This document shows, piece after piece, positions 25,744 to 35,509 of a stretch of DNA of 64,000 bases (position 1 is the first letter of the stretch; each line of letters starts with the position of its first letter). The notes beneath the pieces were generated by a model. That model was not told where the DNA came from and searched no databases. It saw nothing but the letters and a program-made list of their open reading frames with translations. A program made the translations under genes and the position numbers. The stretch comes from QZLE01 sp033852075 (GTDB lineage: Bacteria; Pseudomonadota; Gammaproteobacteria; QZLD01): NCBI GenBank assembly GCA_033852075.1, contig JAWSVC010000023.1, positions 36,138 to 100,137 on the forward strand. The letters are read 5' to 3'.

Positions 25744-28700
25744 GTGCAAGTTAAGTCTAGTAGGGATACTGTAATATCCATAGATGCTTCAAGATTATCT
25801 AAAGCCGATAATAAGGTCGCTGTCTTAGAAACAGAAATCGATCTATTATCTAATTTATCTAATTCAAATCACATAGATCATATCGTAGATTATCTTTCTG
25901 CATATATTAATGACAGATGGGGATTTAATATATTTGGATTACAGTTTTGTGACCATCAAAGCCATAAATTAATTTTTCATAAATTAGTTAACGCAGACTT
26001 AATTGGCTGCAACTATTCGTCGTTAGATAATTTTTCTTTGTGTTTAGATAACAACAAAAGCATTTCAATATTGGCAGCAATTGATAAACGTTTCAAATTT
26101 CACGATCTTGACAATATTGATGAATATGATTATGACTTTGACGCTAGGATAACAGCTAAAATCGGTCTTAAGACTATGTTATTTATTCCGATAATTAATG
26201 ATAATGTCTCTATCGGCGTTATTAGATTGTCTTCGAGTAATAATAGTAGAAAATTCTCGCCTGAAGTTGTTGATCAACTTGTAGCTTTAATATCTAAAAT
26301 TTCTGGCATTGTCGCTGTAAAATTGCAAATAAATCAGATAGAACAACAATTTCAACTTCAGCAAAGAAACCTTCAGCTAATAAACGATCTCAGTTCAATA
26401 TCTGATCTTAAGCGAATTTCAGAGCTTCTTATCCAGGAGATACTAGCTATTGATGCATTTGATGCAATTATGGTTAATATGCTCGATAGTGAAAAAAGAA
26501 CATATATTTGTAAAAATTTATATCTGCCAGGGCGTTTTTCTCCTATGCAAAACGTATTAAAAGGCTATCAATTTAAATTTGAAGCTGATGCTCTGGATAA
26601 TAGTTGGAATAAAACACACAAGCCGGTAACCATTGAAAGTAATCAATTCAGTTTCTGCTCACCATTTATTAAAGAACGTTGCCAAAAATGGGAAATGCAA
26701 TATTTGGTTGTAATACCAATAATTGTATCAGGCTTATCAGTAGGGTCTTTGTGTATTTTTAATCGTGCTAATTCCTTTAGCGCCAATAATATTAATGCCA
26801 TTTCTGACTCATTAAACTTATTTTCTGCTGCTATTAATAATGCGACAAAAATTGAACGAGTAAATGCAAAAGAAGAAGAGTTACTAAAAATAGAATTAGC
26901 CAAGAAAAAATTCTTAAAATTTATTGAAAAAATAAATCACATATCTGAACCAAAGAAGATATATCAAAATATTGCTGATGAATTTATTAGGTGGTTTTCA
27001 TTTAATATGGTTTCCATCCATATGGTAGAAGGTGAAAATTTATTAACAAAGAACATAACTCTGGATGAGACTGTTGATCCTTCTATTATCAAATCTTTAA
27101 AATTGGCACATGATGAAATCAAATTGGAAATGAAAGCAGGGGAGAGTGTACAGGTTTCAACTATTCTTAATGACTCTATCACTCATATCCCCGATGTTTT
27201 GCAAATTAAAGATCTTCCAATGCCGGAAAAGGATGCGTATTGCCTAAAGTTTCTAAATGGGTTGCGCACCGTAGTACATATTCCTGTTCGCATAGGATCG
27301 AATCCGGTAGGCGTTCTATCTCTTTGGTCATTTGGCGAAGTTATATCTCTTTCTGAAGATGATATTGATTTTATTGAGATGATTGCATCTTTTTGTGGAT
27401 CAACAATAAATAATGCTTTTTTATTTAATACGGTAGAAGAACAAAACATTCAAATAGCTCAACAATATAAAGAGCTTTGCAATACTAGGGATTTGCTTGA
27501 AGTGGCAAGGGATGAAGCTCAATTTTCAGCAAACGCAAAATCCGAATTTCTTGCTAATATGAGTCATGAAATTAGAACGCCTATGAACGCCATTATTAAT
27601 TTTGCCGAACTAGCGCTTAAGACCGGTATGACTCCTAAGCAAATTGATTATATAGCCAAGATACAAAAATCATCTGATTCTCTTCTTTGTATTATCAATG
27701 ACATTTTAGATTTATCTAAAATTGAGGCAAATAAATTTACAATAGATAAAAATGAATTTGATTTAATAGAGGTAATTAACGATGTTACTGATATGTTTGT
27801 TGAGCGTCTAAGAGCCAAAGGATTAGAGTTTTATATTAATGGTGCCGCATTAATAAAAAATTGTTTTTGGGGTGATGCATTAAGAATTAAGCAGGTTCTT
27901 ATTAATTTAATCAACAACGCCTTCAAATTCACGCATGAAGGCTACATAGAATTGGGAATAATAAATCAGCAGTCTGCTGATAATCAGAAATCAGTTTTAG
28001 AATTTTATGTTAAAGATACCGGCATAGGTATTAGTGCAAAAAAAGCAGATCAGTTATTTGATTCATTTACTCAAGCAGACTCTTCAATTACAAGAGAATA
28101 TGGTGGCACAGGCCTTGGCCTTACAATATCAAAACAGTTATGCCACATGATGGGGGGAAAAATATGGGTAGATAGTAAGGTTGGAAAAGGAAGTAGTTTC
28201 CACTTTACAATTAGTTTAGATAATTCTCTAACAGATAATCTAATTGATAAACAAATATGTGATGATATCTGTAATAAGAGAGTTGTTTTAATTAGTAATA
28301 TTTATGAGCAGTCGGGAAGTTTTCTTGGTGTTTTAGGGCGATTAAATAGTAGGGTTGACTACGTAAATTCAATTAATGAGTTGCGTGATTATATAAAGGG
28401 GATGCAAACCGATAGTGATGGAGTTGAACTAATTATTATTGATGAGGGGATGTATGACCATAAAAGTATTGATCTTATAGCAAAATTGATATCACTCACA
28501 GGAGCAAAATGTCTTGTTCTTCAATCAATAGACAATCATGACTCATATCTTTATTGTGATGCAATTGGAACAAAGCCATTAAATGATAGCGCCTTAATTG
28601 AATTAATTGTAAAAATATACAAAGGCAATAAAGAAAACACTCTAAATAACAATGATGCAAATATATCGTCTATTGAAAGAAAGTATTACTCTAAACTATG

Positions 28701-29751
28701 CAATAATAATGTATTGCTTGTTGATGACAATGATACTAACTTGCAAATTGGACAAGAATTATTAGAGCTTGTCGGCTTAAATGTAACGGCGGTAAATAGT
28801 GGTTTGAAGGCTATTAATGCCTTAAATAAAAATAAATTTGAACTTGTTATAACAGATGTACAAATGCCTCACATGGACGGTTATAAGCTGACTTCAATAA
28901 TTAGGGAAAATTTCAGTGATATACCCGTAATAGCATTGACTGCACATGCAATGCAAGGCTACAAAGAACAATGCATTGCTTCAGGAATGAATGACTATAT
29001 TTCAAAACCTATAAGTCAAGTTTCGCTATATAAATGCTTAGGTAAGTGGCTTAAACCTAAGGTTTCTCAAATTGAGCTTGATGTTAAAGATGAACTGCAT
29101 AATGTAATTTCAAAAAATACCTTATCACCATCACAATTCGATCATATTAGCCTAGCATCTGATATAGATATTAATTCAGCATTGGAATCTATTGGTTGCA
29201 GTAGAAAACTTTTTGTAAAAATTCTACGCACCATATCTAAACAATATAAAGATTCACCATTGTTTGTTAGAAAAAGGCTGTCAGAAAACGATATTGATGG
29301 TGCTTTAAGCCGCATTCACTCCTTAAAAGGACTTGTTGGTACTATAGCCGCACAGCAGCTTTATAATACATGCAAACTTCTCGAAGCTACCTTAGTTGAA
29401 CATCAAACAAAGTTTCGTTCAGATATATTTACTATAATTGATAAGTTTGAAAATGAATTTGAAATCGTTTTAGAAGATATTTCTGCAATTATTACTTACA
29501 CAATCTTGTTATCAGATTCCGATATTGAGCATGTTAAATCTAATGACAAAGAACCTGCAGATAAAAATAATAATCTTGAAACCTTTAAAAAACTAATTGA
29601 AGAAAATAATTATAGGTCATTGGAATATATGCCTTTTATAAAGAAACATTTTGAGAATGATGGAAATGTTCGTGCAATTGCAAATATCGAATCAGCGATT
29701 GAAAGCTTCGATTTTGCAACCGCTCGCCATATTTTTTATAACTATATTTAA
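25744..29751 (+). CDS. Hybrid histidine kinase with three GAF domains, receivers and Hpt
   Basis: This is a soluble kinase of about 1335 residues with no signal peptide or membrane segment. Three GAF-like domains span roughly residues 30-195, 215-370 and 385-560, followed by a coiled coil. HisKA carries His608 in NMSHEIRTPMN, followed by HATPase (N-box NLINNAFKFTHEG, DTGIGI, GGTGLGL). A divergent receiver-like domain (about 860-965) follows. A standard receiver has Asp1038 in VITDVQMPHMDG. An Hpt domain has His1192 in RIHSLKG. Phosphate should pass His-Asp-His to an unlinked regulator. GTG at 25744 is favoured because GGAG lies 6 bases upstream; ATG at 25732 is an alternative. The ligands of the GAF domains are unknown. 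Confidence 0.88.
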   Translation: MQVKSSRDTVISIDASRLSKADNKVAVLETEIDLLSNLSNSNHIDHIVDYLSAYINDRWGFNIFGLQFCDHQSHKLIFHKLVNADLIGCNYSSLDNFSLCLDNNKSISILAAIDKRFKFHDLDNIDEYDYDFDARITAKIGLKTMLFIPIINDNVSIGVIRLSSSNNSRKFSPEVVDQLVALISKISGIVAVKLQINQIEQQFQLQQRNLQLINDLSSISDLKRISELLIQEILAIDAFDAIMVNMLDSEKRTYICKNLYLPGRFSPMQNVLKGYQFKFEADALDNSWNKTHKPVTIESNQFSFCSPFIKERCQKWEMQYLVVIPIIVSGLSVGSLCIFNRANSFSANNINAISDSLNLFSAAINNATKIERVNAKEEELLKIELAKKKFLKFIEKINHISEPKKIYQNIADEFIRWFSFNMVSIHMVEGENLLTKNITLDETVDPSIIKSLKLAHDEIKLEMKAGESVQVSTILNDSITHIPDVLQIKDLPMPEKDAYCLKFLNGLRTVVHIPVRIGSNPVGVLSLWSFGEVISLSEDDIDFIEMIASFCGSTINNAFLFNTVEEQNIQIAQQYKELCNTRDLLEVARDEAQFSANAKSEFLANMSHEIRTPMNAIINFAELALKTGMTPKQIDYIAKIQKSSDSLLCIINDILDLSKIEANKFTIDKNEFDLIEVINDVTDMFVERLRAKGLEFYINGAALIKNCFWGDALRIKQVLINLINNAFKFTHEGYIELGIINQQSADNQKSVLEFYVKDTGIGISAKKADQLFDSFTQADSSITREYGGTGLGLTISKQLCHMMGGKIWVDSKVGKGSSFHFTISLDNSLTDNLIDKQICDDICNKRVVLISNIYEQSGSFLGVLGRLNSRVDYVNSINELRDYIKGMQTDSDGVELIIIDEGMYDHKSIDLIAKLISLTGAKCLVLQSIDNHDSYLYCDAIGTKPLNDSALIELIVKIYKGNKENTLNNNDANISSIERKYYSKLCNNNVLLVDDNDTNLQIGQELLELVGLNVTAVNSGLKAINALNKNKFELVITDVQMPHMDGYKLTSIIRENFSDIPVIALTAHAMQGYKEQCIASGMNDYISKPISQVSLYKCLGKWLKPKVSQIELDVKDELHNVISKNTLSPSQFDHISLASDIDINSALESIGCSRKLFVKILRTISKQYKDSPLFVRKRLSENDIDGALSRIHSLKGLVGTIAAQQLYNTCKLLEATLVEHQTKFRSDIFTIIDKFENEFEIVLEDISAIITYTILLSDSDIEHVKSNDKEPADKNNNLETFKKLIEENNYRSLEYMPFIKKHFENDGNVRAIANIESAIESFDFATARHIFYNYI

Positions 29752-29772
29752 GAGATATAATTATTACTTTTT

Positions 29773-29801
29773 TTGACAAACATCTCTGCGCGTCGTAAAT
29801 T
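29773..29801 (+). promoter_or_regulatory. Near-consensus sigma70 promoter of the RDD-MoxR-DUF58 operon
   Basis: A perfect TTGACA (29773-29778), a 17-base spacer and TAAATT (29796-29801) precede the operon. The start codon at 29819 follows so closely that the 5' leader would be only about 10-12 bases, just enough for the AAGGGGG ribosome site. Confidence 0.75.
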
Positions 29802-29818
29802 GTGCTCAAGGGGGAAAA

Positions 29819-30538
29819 GTGCTAGATACACAATTAAAAATAGAAACGCCGGAAGGAATTGAGCTTGGGGTTAGAATAGCGGGTCCAGTTGTTAGGGGGT
29901 TTGCTTATATCATAGACTCTTTTATCAAGTTCATAGTTTACTTTGCATTATATTTTGTAGTTCTTTTTGGTTATGCCGGATTAAGTGAATCAACATTTAA
30001 GGTTTTGATAGGTATTTTGCTTATCTTTATTTTCTTTTTTGAATGGTTCTATTCAGTCTTCTTTGAAATATTTAAAGATGGAGCAACTCCCGGCAAGAAA
30101 ATCATGGGAATAAAAGTTATATGTGATAGTGGTGTGCCTATAACATGGAGTGCTTCTTTAACAAGGAATATTGTTAAGGTAGTGGATATGTTACCTTTTT
30201 TTTACTTCTTTCCTTCTTGTGGAGTAGGGCTTTTATTTATTCTGTTTGGTAAAAATTTCAAGCGAATTGGTGATATTGCTGGAGGTACCGTAGTAATTCA
30301 TGCCAAACAAAAAAACAACCCGAATAGGATAGTTGCTGCAGAACCTTTGGTTCCCAATCAACCACTTAGCCTTGAGGAAAAAAAGGCTATCGTTATGTAT
30401 TCAGAAAGGCAAAATACCATGTCTGCATCCCGAACTATTGAATTAGCAGATATTCTTGAGATCCTAACCGATGAAATCGGTGATAAAGGCGTATATAAGC
30501 TCAATCGTTATGCCAATTGGGTGGTTGGTGAAAAATGA
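29819..30538 (+). CDS. RDD-family membrane protein
   Basis: This 239-residue protein has the RDD domain in its first ~165 residues. It shows the start IAGPVVRGFAYIIDSFIKF, two hydrophobic segments, the DGATPGKKIMGIKVI motif, and a third segment followed by GKNFKRIGDIAGGTVVI. The C-terminal ~70 residues are soluble. Its function is unknown as a family. It opens an operon with SpoIIM, DUF4129, DUF4350, MoxR and DUF58 genes. The start is GTG behind AAGGGGG, and the next gene overlaps by 4 bases (ATGA). Confidence 0.85.
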   Translation: MLDTQLKIETPEGIELGVRIAGPVVRGFAYIIDSFIKFIVYFALYFVVLFGYAGLSESTFKVLIGILLIFIFFFEWFYSVFFEIFKDGATPGKKIMGIKVICDSGVPITWSASLTRNIVKVVDMLPFFYFFPSCGVGLLFILFGKNFKRIGDIAGGTVVIHAKQKNNPNRIVAAEPLVPNQPLSLEEKKAIVMYSERQNTMSASRTIELADILEILTDEIGDKGVYKLNRYANWVVGEK

Positions 30539-31524
30539 AACAGCAAACCTTTGAGCAAATACACTCTAAATTTTGGGATGATTTTGAATCAGCTTTAGAG
30601 GTTTATAACAACAAAAACTCAGGAAAAAAATATTCATTAAATTATCCACATGAACGTTTTGTTAATGATTATCGGATAATTTGTCAGCACTACTCTTTAT
30701 CTAAGAGCAGAGCTTACAGTAATAATCTAATCGATAGGCTGCATGCCCTTGCAATGGGTGGTCATCAGGTTTTATATAAAAGAAACAATATTCCTTTGGG
30801 AAGAATTCTGCATTTTATTACTACCGATTTTCCGGTATCTGTCAGGCATGAATACAAATTAATGATTGTTTCAATATTATTATTCTTTGGTGTGATGATA
30901 GCATCAGCAGCTTTAATAGTTGTAAAACCTGACTTAGCATATTCGGTTGTAGGTGAATACCAACTAAAATCTATCGAAGGAATGTATAACCCTGCTGAGC
31001 GGGAAAATATTGGACGTAAAAGGGATTCTGATAGCGATATCCTTATGTTTGGCTTTTATATCCGGAATAACACAGGAATAGGTCTTGGTACTTTTGCCAG
31101 CGGTATTATCTTCGGTATTGGAACCGTATTTATTTTGTTGTTTAACGCATTATATATAGGGGTGATAAGTGGACATATTATTAATGTTGGATTTATTGAT
31201 ACATTTTATCCGTTCGTTGTTGGTCATGGAGCGTTTGAGTTAACAGCAATAGCTCTTGCTGGTTGTGCCGGGCTTAAATTAGGAACAGCTTTACTAATTC
31301 CCGGGCGATACTCAAGATTTGATTCAGTCAAGATATCTGCTATTAATATTATGCCTATTGTTATTGGGATGATGGGAATGTTCATCATAGCTGCCTTCAT
31401 TGAAGCCTTTTGGTCATCTTCCACTTTTTTATCAAATGAAACTAAATATATAACCGGAGCAATACTTTGGTTGTTTGTGATTCTTTATTTTTTATTTTCA
31501 GGACGTGGCCGTGCAAATCGATAA
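30535..31524 (+). CDS. SpoIIM/DUF95-family membrane protein
   Basis: This 329-residue protein has an N-terminal soluble helical part (SKSRAYSNNLIDRLHALAMG) and then about five membrane segments with FASGIIFGIGTVFILLFNAL and a conserved HGAFELTAIALAGCAGL. This matches the stage II sporulation protein M family, which in Gram-negatives occurs beside RDD and MoxR genes and has nothing to do with spores. Its role is unproven; it probably forms an inner-membrane assembly with its operon partners. It overlaps the genes on both sides. Confidence 0.88.
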   Translation: MKQQTFEQIHSKFWDDFESALEVYNNKNSGKKYSLNYPHERFVNDYRIICQHYSLSKSRAYSNNLIDRLHALAMGGHQVLYKRNNIPLGRILHFITTDFPVSVRHEYKLMIVSILLFFGVMIASAALIVVKPDLAYSVVGEYQLKSIEGMYNPAERENIGRKRDSDSDILMFGFYIRNNTGIGLGTFASGIIFGIGTVFILLFNALYIGVISGHIINVGFIDTFYPFVVGHGAFELTAIALAGCAGLKLGTALLIPGRYSRFDSVKISAINIMPIVIGMMGMFIIAAFIEAFWSSSTFLSNETKYITGAILWLFVILYFLFSGRGRANR

Positions 31525-33307
31525 GATACAGGCAAAAATAAGGCCGCGAACTAATTGGGAGGCTGTAGATCTCGGCTTTCTAATGACCAATAAATGGAAA
31601 GCTAATATCTACAAGGTATGGTTTATTGTTACTATGCCATTTTTTCTTTTATTTAATGTTATATTCCATCATGAAATGTCATATTTTATTTTGGCTTTTT
31701 GGCTTTTTATTCCAATCTATGATCGTTTCATCCTTCTTGTAGTAAGCAGAAGGTTGTTTGATGAAAAAATAACCCTTCTTGATGTTATAAGAGCGGCTCC
31801 ACGTTTAACATTTAAGCACATTTTTAAACACCTGACTTTTTATCGTTTTGATCCTGCCAGAAGTTTTAATTTGCCAGTATGGTTTCTGGAAAATCTTAGC
31901 GGTTCTAAAAGAAGCGCAAGAGCAAGAATACTTAAGATTTCAGCTTCTGGTACTGCATCTACTCTAACCACTGCATGTTCTATTTTGATACTATTTTTTT
32001 ACCTTTCAATCTTGGCAACATTAATATCTTTTATTCCCGGGTATAATTTAGTTGGCAATATCTTTCGTGATTCATTTGAGAATATTGTTGCGCTTTATCA
32101 ATCAGAAAACTGGTATGTACAGCTATTCGCCAATTCATTATTCTATGTTGCAATTAGCTTAGTTGAACCATTTTACGTATGTGCTGGTTTTGCATTGTAT
32201 TTAAATAGACGAACTGAGCTGGAGTCATGGGATATTGAGCTTTCTTTTAAAAGCTTGCGCAATAGACTTGAAGAAAAAAATAAAAAATTTGAAATGGCTG
32301 GAGTGAAAAATACAGCAACCAAACTGGTTGCGTTACTTATTATATCTTCTTTTATTGTATTACCTTCCATTATTTCGACATCAAAAGCATACGCAAACAT
32401 AAATGAAGAAAGTAATACAGAACAGCAAGCTTCTCTGACTGAAGGTTCTTCCGGCTCAGACCAAGAAAACATAGCTAAAAAAAACGATGATACAAAAGAT
32501 CAAGGAGGTAGTTGCAGAACTCCTGTTTATGAAAATGGAGTGCGTAGATCATTTGACTGCATCGACTGGAAGGAAAAACTAAATAAAACACCTCAAAATA
32601 GGGCAGAGAAAGAAATTCGAAAATTATTATCTGAAGAAAAATATAAAAAATGCTCTGTAGTTACAAAATTTGAGCGTATACAGGACAAAAATAAAGCGGA
32701 TAGCTTTTGGAAAAAAATATGGGATTATTTTTTCAAGAACAATGATGATGACAAAGATGAAGACAAGAAAGATAAAACTGATGAAATATCCTTTGCGAAT
32801 ATCTTCGAGGTTTTTTTATGGGGATTAATTGGTGTTGCGATTTTATATCTATTAATACAGCTTTATAAATATAGAGATGGACTTATAGAATTTTTCAATC
32901 CAGCAAATGTAGATGATAATGAAATTCCAACTGAGATATTTGGATTGGATATTACTCCTGAATCTATACCGGAACAGCTTTCAGATGAAGTCCTTAAACT
33001 ATGGGAACTGGGCGAGCATGTTAAGGCTTTAAGTCTATTATATAGAGGTTGTCTATCTAAGCTTGTACATGATTTTGGGGTTGATATACGCGCCAGCTAT
33101 ACAGAGAATGATTGTTTGACTGCAGCAAAAAATACTATGGTACGTAAAAGTGGAATAATCGATCTTTTTTCTCAAATTACCAACCTATGGCTAATGATCG
33201 CTTATGCACATAGAACCCCAAAAGCTTCCGCAATCATTGATTGTTGTAGATTATGGAGAATGAATTTTGAAGCCACCTCCTTGAATCGGGAGGTTAGTGA
33301 TGTTTAA
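31505..33307 (+). CDS. DUF4129-domain membrane protein
   Basis: This 600-residue protein has several membrane segments in residues 40-270 and one around 450. Between them lies a low-complexity Asp/Lys-rich region (KNNDDDKDEDKKDK) and a Cys pair. The C-terminal ~110 residues (LWELGEHVKALSLLYRGCLSKL, then YTENDCLTAA) fit DUF4129, which commonly lies beside MoxR and DUF4350 genes. It starts with GTG at 31505, overlapping the SpoIIM gene by 20 bases. The function is unknown; membership of a MoxR-dependent membrane complex is inferred from the operon. Confidence 0.82.
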   Translation: MAVQIDKIQAKIRPRTNWEAVDLGFLMTNKWKANIYKVWFIVTMPFFLLFNVIFHHEMSYFILAFWLFIPIYDRFILLVVSRRLFDEKITLLDVIRAAPRLTFKHIFKHLTFYRFDPARSFNLPVWFLENLSGSKRSARARILKISASGTASTLTTACSILILFFYLSILATLISFIPGYNLVGNIFRDSFENIVALYQSENWYVQLFANSLFYVAISLVEPFYVCAGFALYLNRRTELESWDIELSFKSLRNRLEEKNKKFEMAGVKNTATKLVALLIISSFIVLPSIISTSKAYANINEESNTEQQASLTEGSSGSDQENIAKKNDDTKDQGGSCRTPVYENGVRRSFDCIDWKEKLNKTPQNRAEKEIRKLLSEEKYKKCSVVTKFERIQDKNKADSFWKKIWDYFFKNNDDDKDEDKKDKTDEISFANIFEVFLWGLIGVAILYLLIQLYKYRDGLIEFFNPANVDDNEIPTEIFGLDITPESIPEQLSDEVLKLWELGEHVKALSLLYRGCLSKLVHDFGVDIRASYTENDCLTAAKNTMVRKSGIIDLFSQITNLWLMIAYAHRTPKASAIIDCCRLWRMNFEATSLNREVSDV

Positions 33308-34439
33308 AAACGCCAAAGGGTTATTGATAGTTATAGCAATTATTTTGCTTGTGATAGCAATTGTGTATCTTTGCGTAAAAGATTACGAATTAGTTAAACG
33401 TGAGCGTTATAATGGCTTTAGTTCTGATGTTACGCAAAGTAGATATTCTATATTGCAGGAATATTTAGAGAGAATGGGGCTTAACGTAGAACGGCATGTT
33501 CGTGTTACTTCTATAAATAACTTATCTAAATCTAAAGGTGTATTGTTTATTGGGCTTTTACCGGACAGATACAGCGAGTCTGAATTATCTACAATGCTTG
33601 ACTGGGTAAAAGCTGGCGGCCATATCATCATAAATGCTGATTTGAATTATTACTATGATGAAGATAATCCGCATATTTTATTGGAAAAATTAGGGGTATC
33701 TAGAAAGTACATACCGTATGACGACAGGATAGAGTCAAATCATTTTAATATCCTTCTTGATGAAAAATCATATGATATTGAAAATTCATACATCTCCACA
33801 GCAATTTCGATATCTGATCCAAAAATGTTACTTAATAATGAGCATGTATCAGATAAGTTTATTCAATTAAAACATCATAGCGGTATAGTTACTGTTCTTA
33901 GCACCACTGATTTTATGATGAATAATAATTTAATTGATAACGATCACGCACTATTTACGTATGACATTTTTATGCAAAACAATAATTCAAATACACTTTG
34001 GATTGTTGAGCAGCCTAGAATGCCACATTTCACTGAACTTATATGGGATTATTTTAAAACTGTAGTTATATCATGCGTAGTATTACTTTTAACTTTTATT
34101 GTATGGAAAGGTAGGCGGTTCGGTTCGATAATTACAATTGAAGATACTTCCAGAAGAAGTTTATTAGAGCAGATTCATGCTGCCGGACTGTTTGCGGTTA
34201 AGACTAAAACTTTGGGTAAATTAGTGGATAGAGTTAGAAATGATTTAAAAAGAAAAATTGAAAGGAAACATCCAACCATAATATTTGACTCTGATGGTGA
34301 TATCTATGGGGAAATTGCATTAATTACCCTAATAGATAGAAAAGAAATTGAATACGCATTTAACTATAAAGCGATAAATCAACAAATTGAATTTTTTAAT
34401 CTTATTAAGACATTGCAAAAAATAGGGAAGAACATATGA
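33300..34439 (+). CDS. DUF4350-like membrane-anchored protein
   Basis: This protein of about 379 residues has an N-terminal membrane anchor (about 6-26), a central alpha/beta domain of the DUF4350/GATase-like type (SRYSILQEYLERMGLNVERH, LDWVKAGGHIIINAD), a second membrane segment around 260 (VVISCVVLLLTFIVWKG) and a cytosolic tail. I chose ATG at 33300 because GGGAGG lies just upstream; a GTG three bases earlier is also open. It overlaps both neighbours by 4-8 bases, so translation of the operon is coupled. No catalytic residues were identified. Confidence 0.78.
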   Translation: MFKNAKGLLIVIAIILLVIAIVYLCVKDYELVKRERYNGFSSDVTQSRYSILQEYLERMGLNVERHVRVTSINNLSKSKGVLFIGLLPDRYSESELSTMLDWVKAGGHIIINADLNYYYDEDNPHILLEKLGVSRKYIPYDDRIESNHFNILLDEKSYDIENSYISTAISISDPKMLLNNEHVSDKFIQLKHHSGIVTVLSTTDFMMNNNLIDNDHALFTYDIFMQNNNSNTLWIVEQPRMPHFTELIWDYFKTVVISCVVLLLTFIVWKGRRFGSIITIEDTSRRSLLEQIHAAGLFAVKTKTLGKLVDRVRNDLKRKIERKHPTIIFDSDGDIYGEIALITLIDRKEIEYAFNYKAINQQIEFFNLIKTLQKIGKNI

Positions 34440-35509
34440 GCCCAGAAGATAACGTACTTGAAACCCATAAAAATACAGGTGATTTCAATAATTCCGGTGC
34501 AGATAAACTAAATGATTCTGAAGCTGAAAATAATGGCGAGTCCTCAATAATTGATATCTCTGCTATTACTAATAAAGCACTAGCCATTAAAGATGAGATT
34601 CACAAAGCGCTGGTAGGTCAAGACGAAGTTGTAGAGCAAGTGTTAATTGCGCTATTTGCCGCAGGACATGTTCTGGTTGAGGGTGTTCCAGGTCTTGGCA
34701 AAACTCTTTTGGTAAGGGCTTTGGCTCAAACCTTTTCTGGCAGTCATGGGCGAATTCAATTCACTCCTGATCTTATGCCTGCCGATGTTACTGGTCATGC
34801 CATCTACGACATGAAATCAGAACAATTTAAAATCAGAAAAGGTCCTGTTTTCACTAATATTCTTCTAGCAGATGAAATTAACCGTGCACCAGCAAAAACT
34901 CAAGCAGCTTTGCTCGAAGTTATGCAGGAATTTCAGGTAACAATTGAAGGAAATAGTTTTTCTATGTCAAAACCGTTTGTAGTTTTGGCTACTCAAAACC
35001 CGGTTGAGCAGGAGGGGACATATCCACTGCCAGAAGCTCAAGTGGATAGATTTTTGCTAAAAGTGGCTATGTCTTACCCTACAGATAAAGAGGAAAAACA
35101 ACTTGTAGCAAATGTAACATCAAATAGTTTAGCCAGCACTCTTGATGTTGATGATATACGTAGTATTTCTAACGCTGATGATATTTTAGAAATACAGAAT
35201 GCTGTGGCAGAAGTTCTTGTTGATGAACGAGCTGTTGAATACGCAGTTAATATTGTTAGAGCCACAAGAGACTGGGGTGGTATTTATATGGGAGCAGGGC
35301 CAAGAGGAAGTATCTCGCTTATTAGAGCAGCAAAATCTTATGCAATGCTAAGTGGACGAGATTTTGTTACGCCTGACGACATTAAATATGTAGCGCTACC
35401 AGTATTGCGCCATAGAATCACTTTAACTGCAGACTTTGAGATAGAAGGATATACAGTTGATAATGTTCTAAGTTCAATTCTTCAAAAGACACCGGCACCG
35501 AGGGACTAA
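34436..35509 (+). CDS. MoxR-family AAA+ ATPase
   Basis: This 357-residue protein has a poorly conserved ~50-residue start. The AAA+ core then has Walker A GVPGLGKTLL, Walker B LLADEINRAPAKTQAALLEVM, sensor 1 ATQNPVEQEGTYPLPEAQ-DRF, and the lid with PRGSISLIRAAKSYAMLSGR. MoxR ATPases act as chaperones for metal or protein assembly, normally with a VWA or DUF58 partner, which is encoded next door. It overlaps DUF4350 by 4 bases and DUF58 by 1 base. Confidence 0.93.
   Translation: MSPEDNVLETHKNTGDFNNSGADKLNDSEAENNGESSIIDISAITNKALAIKDEIHKALVGQDEVVEQVLIALFAAGHVLVEGVPGLGKTLLVRALAQTFSGSHGRIQFTPDLMPADVTGHAIYDMKSEQFKIRKGPVFTNILLADEINRAPAKTQAALLEVMQEFQVTIEGNSFSMSKPFVVLATQNPVEQEGTYPLPEAQVDRFLLKVAMSYPTDKEEKQLVANVTSNSLASTLDVDDIRSISNADDILEIQNAVAEVLVDERAVEYAVNIVRATRDWGGIYMGAGPRGSISLIRAAKSYAMLSGRDFVTPDDIKYVALPVLRHRITLTADFEIEGYTVDNVLSSILQKTPAPRD

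Noticed and set aside
32173..32472. 99-codon minus-strand frame in the DUF4129 gene
   Set aside because: Antisense shadow with no start signal; the plus-strand gene is part of a coupled operon.
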